A stretch of DNA of 64,000 bases from Jejubacter sp036620675 (lineage in GTDB: Bacteria > Pseudomonadota > Gammaproteobacteria > Enterobacterales > Enterobacteriaceae): assembly GCA_036620675.1 (NCBI GenBank), contig JAZHEE010000022.1; one strand, 5' to 3'. Shown here in pieces: positions 26,046-34,568 of this stretch. How positions within the stretch are numbered: the first letter of the stretch is position 1; each line of letters begins with the position of its first letter. Under the pieces are notes generated by a model. That model ran no database searches, was not told the DNA's origin, and saw nothing but the letters and a program-made list of their open reading frames with translations. Both the position numbers and the translations under genes were made by a program.

Positions 26046-26711
26046 ATGTCTCAGATAGAAGCGCTATTTTTCGATTGTGACGGAACGCTGGTCGACAGCG
26101 AAGTCATCTGTTCCCGTGCCTACGTGCATATGTTCGCCAGCTACGGTATTGAACTGGATCTGGAAACCGTTTTTAAACGCTTTAAGGGCGTCAAGCTCTA
26201 CGAAATTATCGACATCATTAACCAGGAGCATGGCACCGCCCTGACCCGGGAAGCGCTGGAGCCAGTCTATCGCGCCGAAGTGGCTCGCCTGTTTGAAGCC
26301 GAACTGGAAGCCATTCCCGGCGCGCAATCCCTGCTGGACAGCATCAGTCTGCCCATGTGCGTGGTCTCTAACGGCCCGGTCAGCAAAATGGAACATTCGC
26401 TGGGTAAAACCGGCATGCTGCATCACTTCCCGCAGCGTTTATTCAGCGGTTACGATCTGCAACGCTGGAAGCCAGACCCGGCGATGATGTTCCACGCGGC
26501 GGAGGTAATGGGAGTGGACGTCCGGCGCTGCATCCTGGTAGATGACTCTATGGCGGGCGCCCAGGCCGGTATCGCCGCCGGTATGGAAGTTTTCTACTTC
26601 TGCGCCGATCCTCACAATAAACCCATAGATCACCCGAAAGTGACCACCTTTACCGACCTGGCGCAGCTACCGTCGCTGTGGGAAGCCCGGGGATGGAATA
26701 TTTGTCACTAA
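26046..26711 (+). CDS. yieH: 6-phosphogluconate phosphatase YieH
   Basis: HAD-superfamily (subfamily IA) phosphatase of 221 residues. Motif I FFDCDGTLVDSE at 8-19, motif II VVSNGP, motif III Lys in RWKPDPAM and motif IV LVDDSMAGAQAG. E. coli YieH acts on 6-phosphogluconate. Rightward single gene that meets the leftward accessory island 37 nt beyond its stop. Confidence 0.93.
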   Translation: MSQIEALFFDCDGTLVDSEVICSRAYVHMFASYGIELDLETVFKRFKGVKLYEIIDIINQEHGTALTREALEPVYRAEVARLFEAELEAIPGAQSLLDSISLPMCVVSNGPVSKMEHSLGKTGMLHHFPQRLFSGYDLQRWKPDPAMMFHAAEVMGVDVRRCILVDDSMAGAQAGIAAGMEVFYFCADPHNKPIDHPKVTTFTDLAQLPSLWEARGWNICH

Positions 26712-26748
26712 ACCAAACGGCTCTGTAAATGCAGGGCCGGAAATATCA

Positions 26749-27897
26749 CTAATCAAGCGTTTTTCGATATGTCTTCAGGGCGATAAAAATAATAACAACT
26801 GCCAGACCCAGTAATGACAACAAATCCGGTAATAGCTCAATAACAGTATATCCTTTAAGCATCACTCCTTTCACTAATCGGATAAAATATGTCAAAGGCA
26901 GGCAGGAACCTATCACCTGAGCCCAGACAGGCATACTGATAAAAGGACTGATAAAACCAGATAGCATAACGGAAGGAATAAAATAGAAAGAAGACATCTG
27001 CAATGCCTGTAGCTGGCTTTTGGCCATACCAGAAATGCTAATACCAATGGCCAGACATAAAAAAATGTACAACACCAACACAAAAACAAGAAAAAAAATG
27101 CTGCCTGACAAAGGTATTTTGAATAAAAACACAGAGCAAATCACAATCATCAATGACTGAAAAACACCTATCATGACATACGGTGTTATTTTACCCAAAA
27201 TAACTTCAAACCCTGTCACTGGAGAGATTAACAGATTTTCCATTGCCCCACTTTCTCTTTCACGCGTAATTGCCAGCGCAGTCATAAGAATAAGAGTAGT
27301 ACTCAATATAGAGCCAATGATACCCGGTATAGTATTATATTGAGTTATCCCCTCAGGGTTAAACATTCTATGAATAACGAGTTCAAAATTATCTTGGACA
27401 TCTGCCTTATCATATCTTAAAGCATCTGGAAGATCTCGTTGATACATATTTTTAGACGACTGAACCAGTGCGCTTAATGCGTTCCCAATTGTCATAGGAT
27501 CAATAGCGTCACCCTGAATAAGAAGCTGAGGTTTTTCACCCCTAAGCATTTTTTTAGTAAACCCTTCAGGAATAGTTACAATAAATATAACATCACCACG
27601 AACAAAAGCATTTCTCGCTTCCTGCTCTGTTGCCATGGGGATAAAAGAAAAGTAATCCGTATTTTTTGCTGCTGTAACAAAAACCTGGCTCATCCTTTCT
27701 GCATCATAATTCAATAGCGCAGTAGGTATCTTATGCGGATCCATATTCACAGCATAACCAAGAATAATTAACTGAAAAAGCGGCGTTAAAAAAACCATTG
27801 CCACACTAACTTTATCACGTCGTAACTCATGAAATTCTTTAATTAAAACACCAAGCCAGCGCGTGAGCGAAAAATTAATTATTGTTCTTTTCATCAT
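26749..27897 (-). CDS. ABC-2 type permease of the lipid-synthase island
   Basis: Inner-membrane subunit of an ABC-2 exporter, 382 residues: one N-terminal helix (about 33-52), a large periplasmic domain (about 55-185) and five to six C-terminal helices (from about residue 195, GIIGSILSTTLILMTALAI onward). The conserved RERESGAMENLLISPV cytoplasmic segment is present. It resembles YbhR/YhhJ-type permeases. Only one permease gene is present, so a homodimer is implied. Its ATG lies inside the ATPase gene (23-nt overlap). Codon use is AT-rich compared with the core genes. Confidence 0.88.
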   Translation of the reverse strand: MMKRTIINFSLTRWLGVLIKEFHELRRDKVSVAMVFLTPLFQLIILGYAVNMDPHKIPTALLNYDAERMSQVFVTAAKNTDYFSFIPMATEQEARNAFVRGDVIFIVTIPEGFTKKMLRGEKPQLLIQGDAIDPMTIGNALSALVQSSKNMYQRDLPDALRYDKADVQDNFELVIHRMFNPEGITQYNTIPGIIGSILSTTLILMTALAITRERESGAMENLLISPVTGFEVILGKITPYVMIGVFQSLMIVICSVFLFKIPLSGSIFFLVFVLVLYIFLCLAIGISISGMAKSQLQALQMSSFYFIPSVMLSGFISPFISMPVWAQVIGSCLPLTYFIRLVKGVMLKGYTVIELLPDLLSLLGLAVVIIFIALKTYRKTLD

Positions 27898-28798
27898 TAT
27901 TTTTCATCAACCAGGTAAAAGCATCTTCAAGATTGGTTTCCACGGGGTTAATTTCATAATCCAGAGGAAGAATACGATGCAATGCGCTTAACAATCCCCC
28001 TCCCTCTCTGGCAGTAACATAAAGCGCATTGCCAAAAATAACCGTCTGCTCAACCTCACTCAATGCCTGAAGACGGATTTCCAGTTCAGAAAGTGCTTTT
28101 CCACGAATCTGTAGCGTCATAAGATTCTGCGCTTTAATGATTTCCCGAATAGTGCCATTGGCCAGTAAATTTCCATAAGAAATATATGCGATTTTATGGC
28201 AGCGCTCGGCTTCATCCATATAATGCGTACTGACAAGGATAGAAATCCCCTCATCCGAAAGCTGGTGAAGCGTATGCCAGAATTCCCGACGTGCCTTAGG
28301 ATCAACACCGGCGGTAGGCTCATCAAGAAATAACAGCGAAGGACGATGCAACATACATGCCGCCAGAGCCATACGCTGTTTCCATCCTCCAGAAAGGACT
28401 TTCGCCAGCTGATGCTGTCGGGATGTCAACCCCAGATAATCCAGCGTTTGAGCAACCCGTTGCCTGGCATTTTCCAGCGCATATAGCCGGGAGATAAACA
28501 GCAGATTTTCACTTATCGTTAAATTTCCCCACATAGAAAAATGCTGAGTCATATAACCAATATGCTGTTTTATGGCTTCGCGTTGAGTAAAAATATCCAT
28601 CCCCAGGCATTGTCCGCTTCCTGAGTCAGGCGTAATCAGGCCACACATCATCCGGATCGAAGTAGTTTTTCCACTACCATTAGGGCCGAGAAACCCGTAG
28701 ATATCACCTTTTTTTACCTGTAATGAAAAATCTTTAACGGCATGGTTAGCACCAAAGTATTTATTCAGATTTTCAACATCAATGGACAGCTCACTCAT
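27875..28798 (-). CDS. ABC transporter ATPase of the lipid-synthase island
   Basis: ATP-binding subunit of the exporter, 307 residues. Walker A GPNGSGKT, Q-loop YMTQHF, signature LSGGWKQR, Walker B LLFLDEPT, and H-loop STHYMDE; the C-terminal 80 residues are the extra domain of drug/lipid-exporter ATPases. It starts 8 nt before the end of the membrane-fusion gene and overlaps the permease gene, so all three are translationally coupled. Confidence 0.92.
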   Translation of the reverse strand: MSELSIDVENLNKYFGANHAVKDFSLQVKKGDIYGFLGPNGSGKTTSIRMMCGLITPDSGSGQCLGMDIFTQREAIKQHIGYMTQHFSMWGNLTISENLLFISRLYALENARQRVAQTLDYLGLTSRQHQLAKVLSGGWKQRMALAACMLHRPSLLFLDEPTAGVDPKARREFWHTLHQLSDEGISILVSTHYMDEAERCHKIAYISYGNLLANGTIREIIKAQNLMTLQIRGKALSELEIRLQALSEVEQTVIFGNALYVTAREGGGLLSALHRILPLDYEINPVETNLEDAFTWLMKNNDEKNNN

Positions 28799-29756
28799 TG
28801 AAGACCAACCCTACCTCTACAGGCTGTCCAGCCTTCAAAGCTAATGAAGCTGTCTGGTCAGGCCTGGCTTCAGCCATAAATAATAATTTCTCGCGGCGGG
28901 AAGCACTATAGATAACTGGCGGCGTATATTCGGCCTGAGCACTGATATAACTAATATTTCCCGAAAGAGATTTAGAACAACCATCGCAACTCAACCTGAC
29001 TTTCTGCCCTAAAGAAAGAGCACCCAGTTTTTTTTCAGGAACAAAAAAACGAACTTTGATATTTTCTGGCGGCAATAAACTCATTACCGGGCGACCGGCA
29101 ACAGGTCGCTCGCCAGGTAAATAAATAATATCGTAGACAAGCGCGTCCATCGGAGCCGTGATAACGTTTTGCTGCTCATCCCAGAGTGCTTTATCTAACT
29201 GTAGTCTGGCGGATTCTACCCGGGACTCCTGGTTTTTGATCTGCTCACTGCGCGCAGGGAGATTTTTTGCCTTTAACTGAGAAGTCAGTTCTTTAACCTG
29301 AGCCATTTTTTGAATGTAATCGTCTCTGGCTGCATCCCAGTCAGCTCCCGATATTACATGAGTTTGATAGAGCTTCCGATATCTATTCATTTGATTCTTT
29401 GCCATATCCGCCGCCGAATTTGCCCGTTCAAGCTGAGAACGAATAATGTCAAGTTCCTCGCTCCGTTCCCCGGTCTGGAGGTTTCTCAGCAGCGCCAGCT
29501 CGGCCTGATAATTTTTATCAGCGATATGCCTGGCATTTTCCGTTATAAACTGATCCATTAAAACCAGGCGTTGCCCCTTTTTAACCCTCATTCCCTTTTC
29601 TACAAAGACCTCCTTCACTTTCTCTGTTTGATTATGCGATAGATATACAAAGTCACCACTAACAAATCCTGATAAACTGTCATTAGCTGAATTATCGCAT
29701 CCACACAGACTAAAAAATACTAAAGCAATCATCAGTTTTTTTATGATTAACATCAT
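28791..29756 (-). CDS. HlyD/EmrA-type membrane-fusion lipoprotein
   Basis: Periplasmic adaptor of a tripartite exporter, about 321 residues. Lysine-containing signal peptide with lipobox LCGC, lipidated Cys about residue 20. A short beta/lipoyl half (VKEVFVEKGMRVKKGQRL), then an alpha-helical coiled-coil hairpin (about 85-200, rich in Gln/Arg/Leu), the second lipoyl half (ITAPMDALVYDIIYLPGERP) and a beta-barrel domain (VRFFVPEKKLGALSLGQ). A further in-frame GTG gives three more residues. No obvious Shine-Dalgarno. No outer-membrane channel gene lies nearby, so TolC is the likely partner. Confidence 0.87.
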   Translation of the reverse strand: MMLIIKKLMIALVFFSLCGCDNSANDSLSGFVSGDFVYLSHNQTEKVKEVFVEKGMRVKKGQRLVLMDQFITENARHIADKNYQAELALLRNLQTGERSEELDIIRSQLERANSAADMAKNQMNRYRKLYQTHVISGADWDAARDDYIQKMAQVKELTSQLKAKNLPARSEQIKNQESRVESARLQLDKALWDEQQNVITAPMDALVYDIIYLPGERPVAGRPVMSLLPPENIKVRFFVPEKKLGALSLGQKVRLSCDGCSKSLSGNISYISAQAEYTPPVIYSASRREKLLFMAEARPDQTASLALKAGQPVEVGLVFNE

Positions 29757-29826
29757 GATATACACATACTATATAATTAAAAAGCATGTGATTCATTCAC
29801 ACGCCGTGATTCTGGACAATAAAATA

Positions 29827-31530
29827 TTATGCTAACTTTTGTTTGGCTATATAATGAGAGAAATAAGATTTTTTTAACTTAGAAATCTCACAAAAATTCA
29901 ACCCAGCAATAGAATTAAAATGATCATCCACGGTGAAACAGAAAATCCGGGAGCCTCCGGGCTGATACCACTTTGCTGCCTGTTTATATGGCCATGGAAG
30001 TTCACAGCCCAGCTCACATAATTTTTTATTTAACACCTGCCAGTCATCTTCAAAACAACCACCAGAAAAAACACGTGTAATATCCTCATCATTTACCGAA
30101 TAATAATTAGGCGACACACAGACATTATCACTATCGTAAAAATAAACATTAAAGAAATGCACAATTAGCTTACATGCATATTCTGGGTATGATTGAGGTA
30201 TCGATAACACCCCCAGAAAATACTTACATTGGGGATAATTTATAACAAAGCTAAAAATACCTTTCCATAACGCATCAAGCGTTCCAGTTCTTTGATATTT
30301 ATTTTGTATAAATCCCCTACCAATCTCAATACACTCATTTATTTTTGGAATAAACTCTTGCTGATAGTTAAAAATGCTATTGCTATATAATCCCTCAATT
30401 CCTTTCCTTTCAATTTGTACACCTGCAGGCATTAGTCGGTAGGCCCCCACGATCTCAAGTTCATCAGGGTCCCAAAGTATGATATGATAATATTCATTAT
30501 CGTAAATATCATTGTCACGTCGATTCCTTGTCCCGGCGCCAATGGAGCGGTAAGTCAACTCCCGAAGGCGGCCAAGTTCTGCAATAACAGGTGAATATCC
30601 ACCCTTTTGATACTGATAAAGAAAAAGAATCTTTCCATCATTCAATACTCTTAACTTCTTACCCTCATTAAGTTCTTTGAATAATTTAACGCGATCTTCA
30701 GGAAGAGCAACGGGAGGTAGTTCAGGGAGAATCGTTTTCTTCCCCTCTCCGATTCTTAAAACATGCTCCCTGATATTATCAGAAATCCAATCAATATTTT
30801 TCTTATCATTATAAACGGATGATAAATCTATTTGCTTCCCTATTTTAAGATGTATCTTTTTATCTTTATGACGAAGTAATTCACGCATGAACATAATGTT
30901 AGAAAGCTGTCGCCAGACAGTAGCCACCAAATAATATAGCAGTGAATTTCTTCCCGAGATATAAACCGGAACTAATGAAGCATTAGCCCTGACCGCAAAC
31001 TGAATAAATCCGGTATACCACTGAGACTCTTTAATTCCTGTTAATGTTGCTTTAGCCAGACGACCTGATGGACAAATAATAAGCACACCGCCATTCTTCA
31101 AATGTTCATTGATCTCTTTAAACTGTTTTTTAGCGAACTTACCATGCATATTTTGAATGCCGATAGAGTTGCCTTCAATCGCTGGAAACATGATCTGAAG
31201 CAGGTGATTAGCGATGATTTTTATATCTTTTCTTACTACCGAGACAGTACTGACCAGAGCAAGCCCATCAACCAGTGAGGGGTGGTTTGATACGATAACA
31301 ACAGGCCCTGTTGCCGGAATGTTATCATAATCATAGCAGTTAACATTTATCTGCAAATTTAGTTTTTTTGCAGCGGCATATACATATTCTAAGCCCCACC
31401 TGTCATTGATATCATTTAAAAATGGAGAAAAAAGTTTTTCGCCTAAAGCCCATTTAAATAATTTTTTTTGAATCAATGGTACCTGGCGCTCAGGGAAAAA
31501 TTCATTAATAAGACGGTCAATAATATCCAT
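29827..31530 (-). CDS. olsF: OlsF-like bifunctional ornithine-lipid acyltransferase
   Basis: 567-residue two-domain protein. Residues about 60-265 form a lysophospholipid-acyltransferase domain: HX4D motif NHPSLVDG (His83, Asp88), PSGR at 154-157 and VPVYISGRNS. Residues about 300-560 form a GNAT-related acyl-ACP:ornithine N-acyltransferase (OlsB/hemolysin-type) domain with ELGRLRELTYRSIGAGTR, IILWDPDELEIVGAYRL and CIEIGRGFIQ. This fusion is the architecture of OlsF, which performs both acylations of ornithine-lipid synthesis in Serratia and others. It heads the operon (60-70 nt before the adaptor gene). The protein is Lys/Asn/Ile-rich and the gene AT-rich, suggesting transfer. The acylated amino acid cannot be proved from sequence. 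Confidence 0.82.
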   Translation of the reverse strand: MDIIDRLINEFFPERQVPLIQKKLFKWALGEKLFSPFLNDINDRWGLEYVYAAAKKLNLQINVNCYDYDNIPATGPVVIVSNHPSLVDGLALVSTVSVVRKDIKIIANHLLQIMFPAIEGNSIGIQNMHGKFAKKQFKEINEHLKNGGVLIICPSGRLAKATLTGIKESQWYTGFIQFAVRANASLVPVYISGRNSLLYYLVATVWRQLSNIMFMRELLRHKDKKIHLKIGKQIDLSSVYNDKKNIDWISDNIREHVLRIGEGKKTILPELPPVALPEDRVKLFKELNEGKKLRVLNDGKILFLYQYQKGGYSPVIAELGRLRELTYRSIGAGTRNRRDNDIYDNEYYHIILWDPDELEIVGAYRLMPAGVQIERKGIEGLYSNSIFNYQQEFIPKINECIEIGRGFIQNKYQRTGTLDALWKGIFSFVINYPQCKYFLGVLSIPQSYPEYACKLIVHFFNVYFYDSDNVCVSPNYYSVNDEDITRVFSGGCFEDDWQVLNKKLCELGCELPWPYKQAAKWYQPGGSRIFCFTVDDHFNSIAGLNFCEISKLKKSYFSHYIAKQKLA

Positions 31531-31568
31531 AAATGAGCAAAACTCTCTTTAATAAAAAACGAAGAATT

Positions 31569-31604
31569 ATTTTACATTCATAATTATGACGATTGCTGTG
31601 ACAA
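31569..31604 (-). promoter_or_regulatory. Candidate promoter of the olsF operon, PhoB-like
   Basis: On the minus strand TTGTCAC (31598-31604) and TCGTCAT (31586-31592) are followed 11 nt later by TAAAAT (31569-31574), about 40 nt before olsF. This resembles a PhoB-box-plus-(-10) layout, but the repeat period is 12 rather than 11 bp and the second unit has two mismatches. Speculative. Confidence 0.35.
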
Positions 31605-32060
31605 CTTTAATATATAAAAACAATATATCGTTCAGAGGTTAGCACTTCACATAACGAGGAGCAACCTCATAAATCCAAGAACACCGCCCATCATAAAATA
31701 TAAAAAACCAAAAAAAACATACAAAATGGAATAATAACCGTCAAAAAACCAGAATAAATAAAAAGGAAAGAAAGCCATTGATAAAAAAAACGCTAAAAAT
31801 CAATAAGTGATTAATCAGGTGTGATGATAATCAATAGCAGTTATCATATTGATATCGTCTGTTTTATAAAAATAATAAAGCAGTTTATTTTTTCAACCCC
31901 TATACAGTACAGGGACATAATTCAGACAAAAGGAAATTCATTTGATACGGTGTTATAAACCGAAGAATAACAGCTATATGACAGAAGCTGCGGTAAGATT
32001 ATGGATGATAACGCTGGGATTTAGAAATTTACAGTGAAATATATCTCAGCGCCGCTATCA
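31605..32060. other. AT-rich spacer between olsF and phoU
   Basis: About 450 bp of low-GC DNA with no recognisable gene. It contains nested dyads ATCAATA-N10-TATTGAT (31830-31853) and GATAA-N10-TTATC (31826-31845), partly like a Fur or other repressor site, and a doubtful 31-codon frame. It marks the right edge of the island. Confidence 0.5.
31942..32037 (+). CDS. Doubtful 31-residue ORF
   Basis: TTG start with AAGGA 7-8 nt upstream, encoding MIRCYKPKNNSYMTEAAVRL and 11 more residues. No family recognised. It could be a relic or chance; listed only because the ribosome binding site is reasonable. Confidence 0.15.
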   Translation: MIRCYKPKNNSYMTEAAVRLWMITLGFRNLQ

Positions 32061-32099
32061 GAAAAATAATGATGCCATCATAATTCGGCGATGGCATCA
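32061..32099 (-). terminator. pst-phoU operon terminator
   Basis: Stem TGATGCCATC / GATGGCATCA (32070-32099) followed on the minus strand by ATTATTTTTC, 15 nt after the phoU stop. Confidence 0.85.
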
Positions 32100-32114
32100 G
32101 TGAATTAGCCCGTG

Positions 32115-32840
32115 CTATTCCTTAGGATCGCTGCCAGCCAGCAGCTTATCCAGTTCATCGCCCCCCACGTGACGGAAGTCCTGGCCTTTAACGAAGTAGA
32201 AGATAAATTCGCAAATGTTCTGGCAGCGATCGCCAATTCGCTCAATGGAGCGGGCGCAGAACAGCGCAGTCAATACGCTCGGAATGGTGCGCGTGTCCTC
32301 CATCATATGGGTCATCAACTGGCGGACTATGCCTTCATACTCCTGATCGACCTTCTTATCTTCCCGGTAGATGCGTACCGCTTCATCGATATCCATGCGG
32401 GCGAAGGCATCCAGCACATCATGCAGCATCTGCACCGTGTGGCGGCCCAGCGACTCCAGACTCACCAGCAGCGGCTGGTGCTGGCGAGAAAACTTCTCCA
32501 GCGCCGTACGGCAGATCTTATCCGCCACATCGCCTATGCGTTCCAGTTCGGAAATGGTTTTGATGATAGCCATCACCAGACGCAGGTCACTGGCTGTGGG
32601 CTGGCGCTTGGCGATAATGCGCACGCAGGCTTCGTCAATCTCCACCTCCATCATATTGACCTTTTTATCGCCTTCGATAACCCGCTGTGCCAGTTCGGCG
32701 TCCTGGTTATGCATGGCGGTGATGGCGTCGGTCAGTTGCTGCTCCACCAGCCCGCCCATGGTCATAATCTGAGTACGAATATGTTCCAGTTCAGCGTTGA
32801 ACTGGCCGGAAATGTGCTTATTAAGGTTGAGATTATCCAT
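32115..32840 (-). CDS. phoU: Phosphate signalling protein PhoU
   Basis: Negative regulator linking the PstSCAB transporter to the PhoR kinase. 241 residues made of two three-helix PhoU repeats with the metal-binding E/DxxxD-type motifs (e.g. MVMAIIKTISELERIGDVADK in the first repeat, split here as SELERIGDVADK; SIERIGDRCQNICEF in the second). Last gene of pstSCAB-phoU, 15 nt after pstB. Confidence 0.97.
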   Translation of the reverse strand: MDNLNLNKHISGQFNAELEHIRTQIMTMGGLVEQQLTDAITAMHNQDAELAQRVIEGDKKVNMMEVEIDEACVRIIAKRQPTASDLRLVMAIIKTISELERIGDVADKICRTALEKFSRQHQPLLVSLESLGRHTVQMLHDVLDAFARMDIDEAVRIYREDKKVDQEYEGIVRQLMTHMMEDTRTIPSVLTALFCARSIERIGDRCQNICEFIFYFVKGQDFRHVGGDELDKLLAGSDPKE

Positions 32841-32855
32841 CTGTTTCTCCCACGG

Positions 32856-33629
32856 TCAGCCGTAACGCCCGGTAATGTAGTCTTCGGTCTGTTTCTTCTT
32901 CGGCGTGGTAAACAGAGAATCCGTGTCGCTGAATTCGATCAGCTCGCCGAGGTACATAAACGCAGTGTGATCCGAACAGCGCGCTGCCTGCTGCATATTA
33001 TGGGTAACAATCACCACGGTGTAGTCTTGCTTCAGTTCGGTAATAAGCTCCTCAATACGCCCGGTGGAGATGGGATCCAGCGCTGAGCATGGCTCATCCA
33101 ACAGCAAAACGTCGGGGCGAATCGCAATACCACGGGCGATACACAGACGCTGCTGCTGACCGCCAGACAGCGAATAACCGCTCTGATGGAGCTTATCCCT
33201 GGTTTCATTCCACAGCGCTGCTTTAGTCAGCGCCCACTGTACGCGTTCGTCCATATCGGCTCGCGACAGTTTTTCAAACAGGCGCACGCCGAAAGCGATG
33301 TTATCGTAAATCGACATCGGGAATGGCGTGGGTTTCTGGAACACCATACCAACTTTCGCGCGTAGCAGGGCAATGTCCTGGCTCTGGGTCAGAATATTTT
33401 CGCCATCCAGTAAAATTTCACCTTCCGCGCGCTGTTCAGGGTAGAGTGCGAACATCTTGTTGAAGGTTCGCAGCAGCGTCGATTTCCCGCAGCCGGAAGG
33501 GCCAATAAAGGCCGTTACCTGATTTTTAGCGATATCCAGACTGATATCCTTCAGGGCATGGAATTTCCCGTACCAGAAGTTCAAATCACGAACCTGAATC
33601 TTACCCGGGGTGGTTTCAACCATACTCAT
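32856..33629 (-). CDS. pstB: Phosphate ABC transporter ATPase PstB
   Basis: ATPase of the high-affinity phosphate importer. 257 residues as in E. coli when started at ATG 33629 (MSMVETTPGKIQVRDLNF); an in-frame ATG 18 nt upstream is not family-like. Walker A GPSGCGKST, signature LSGGQQQR, Walker B LLLDEPCSALDP and H-loop THNMQQ. Confidence 0.97.
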   Translation of the reverse strand: MSMVETTPGKIQVRDLNFWYGKFHALKDISLDIAKNQVTAFIGPSGCGKSTLLRTFNKMFALYPEQRAEGEILLDGENILTQSQDIALLRAKVGMVFQKPTPFPMSIYDNIAFGVRLFEKLSRADMDERVQWALTKAALWNETRDKLHQSGYSLSGGQQQRLCIARGIAIRPDVLLLDEPCSALDPISTGRIEELITELKQDYTVVIVTHNMQQAARCSDHTAFMYLGELIEFSDTDSLFTTPKKKQTEDYITGRYG

Positions 33630-33677
33630 TAGCTTCTCTTTCCTCATCCGGCGCCGCCAGCAGCCACGCCGTACTTA

Positions 33678-34568
33678 TTAACCGTGTTTACGTTTCGCAA
33701 ACAGCACGCGCGCCACAATATTCAGCAACAGAACGCACAGTGTGATGATCAATACTCCGGCCCAGGCCAGTTCCTGCCATCCGGCGAAGGGACTCATGGC
33801 GAACTTAAAGATAGTGACCGGCAGGTTGGCTATCGGCTGCATCATATCGGTGCTCCAGAACTGGTTGGAGAGCGAAGTAAACAGCAGTGGTGCCGTTTCA
33901 CCTGCGATACGTGCCACTGCCAGTAGCACACCGGTAATAATTCCGGATACGGACGCTTTCAGGGTAATAGCCGAAATCATCTTCCACTTCGGCGTACCAA
34001 GCGCATAAGCGGCCTCACGTAAACTGTCCGGTACCAGCTTGAGCATATTTTCCGTGGTGCGAATCACAATAGGCACCTGTAGCAGCGCCAGTGCTATCAC
34101 CCCGGCCCAGCCAGAGAAGTGCTGCATCCGGGCCACCACGATGGTATAGACGAACAGACCAACCACGATGGAAGGAGCCGACAGCAGAATATCGTTGATA
34201 AAGCGAATCACCTCTGCAAGCCACGACTTACGGCCATACTCAGCCAGATAGATGCCCGCCATAATACCCAGCGGCGTGCCGAAGACGGTGGCCCACACGA
34301 TAAGCAACCCGCTGCCGACCAGGGCGTTCGCCAGACCGCCCCCTTCAGAGTTAGGCGGCGGCGTCATTTCAGTAAACAGCGACAGCGACATACCGTCGAT
34401 GCCACGCGCCACCGTAGCGAACAGAATCCAGATCAGCCAGAACAGGCCGAATGCCATCGTCGCCATCGACAGCGTCAGCGCGATACGGTTCTTCAGACGG
34501 CGTCTCGCCTGCATTTTGCGACGCGATTCCGCCAGGGTCGCCGCCGTTTGTAGTTCCATGGTAGCCAT
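33678..34568 (-). CDS. pstA: Phosphate ABC transporter permease PstA
   Basis: One of two inner-membrane channel subunits, 296 residues, six helices after a charged N-terminus (RRKMQARRRLKNRIAL). The EAA loop EAAYALGTPKWKMI contacts PstB. Start and pstC stop share a base (TAATG), a coupled junction. Confidence 0.97.
   Translation of the reverse strand: MATMELQTAATLAESRRKMQARRRLKNRIALTLSMATMAFGLFWLIWILFATVARGIDGMSLSLFTEMTPPPNSEGGGLANALVGSGLLIVWATVFGTPLGIMAGIYLAEYGRKSWLAEVIRFINDILLSAPSIVVGLFVYTIVVARMQHFSGWAGVIALALLQVPIVIRTTENMLKLVPDSLREAAYALGTPKWKMISAITLKASVSGIITGVLLAVARIAGETAPLLFTSLSNQFWSTDMMQPIANLPVTIFKFAMSPFAGWQELAWAGVLIITLCVLLLNIVARVLFAKRKHG

Noticed and set aside
26749..31530. Island as a prophage or integrative element
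   Set aside because: No integrase, attachment-site repeats, tRNA or transposase is visible at either edge.
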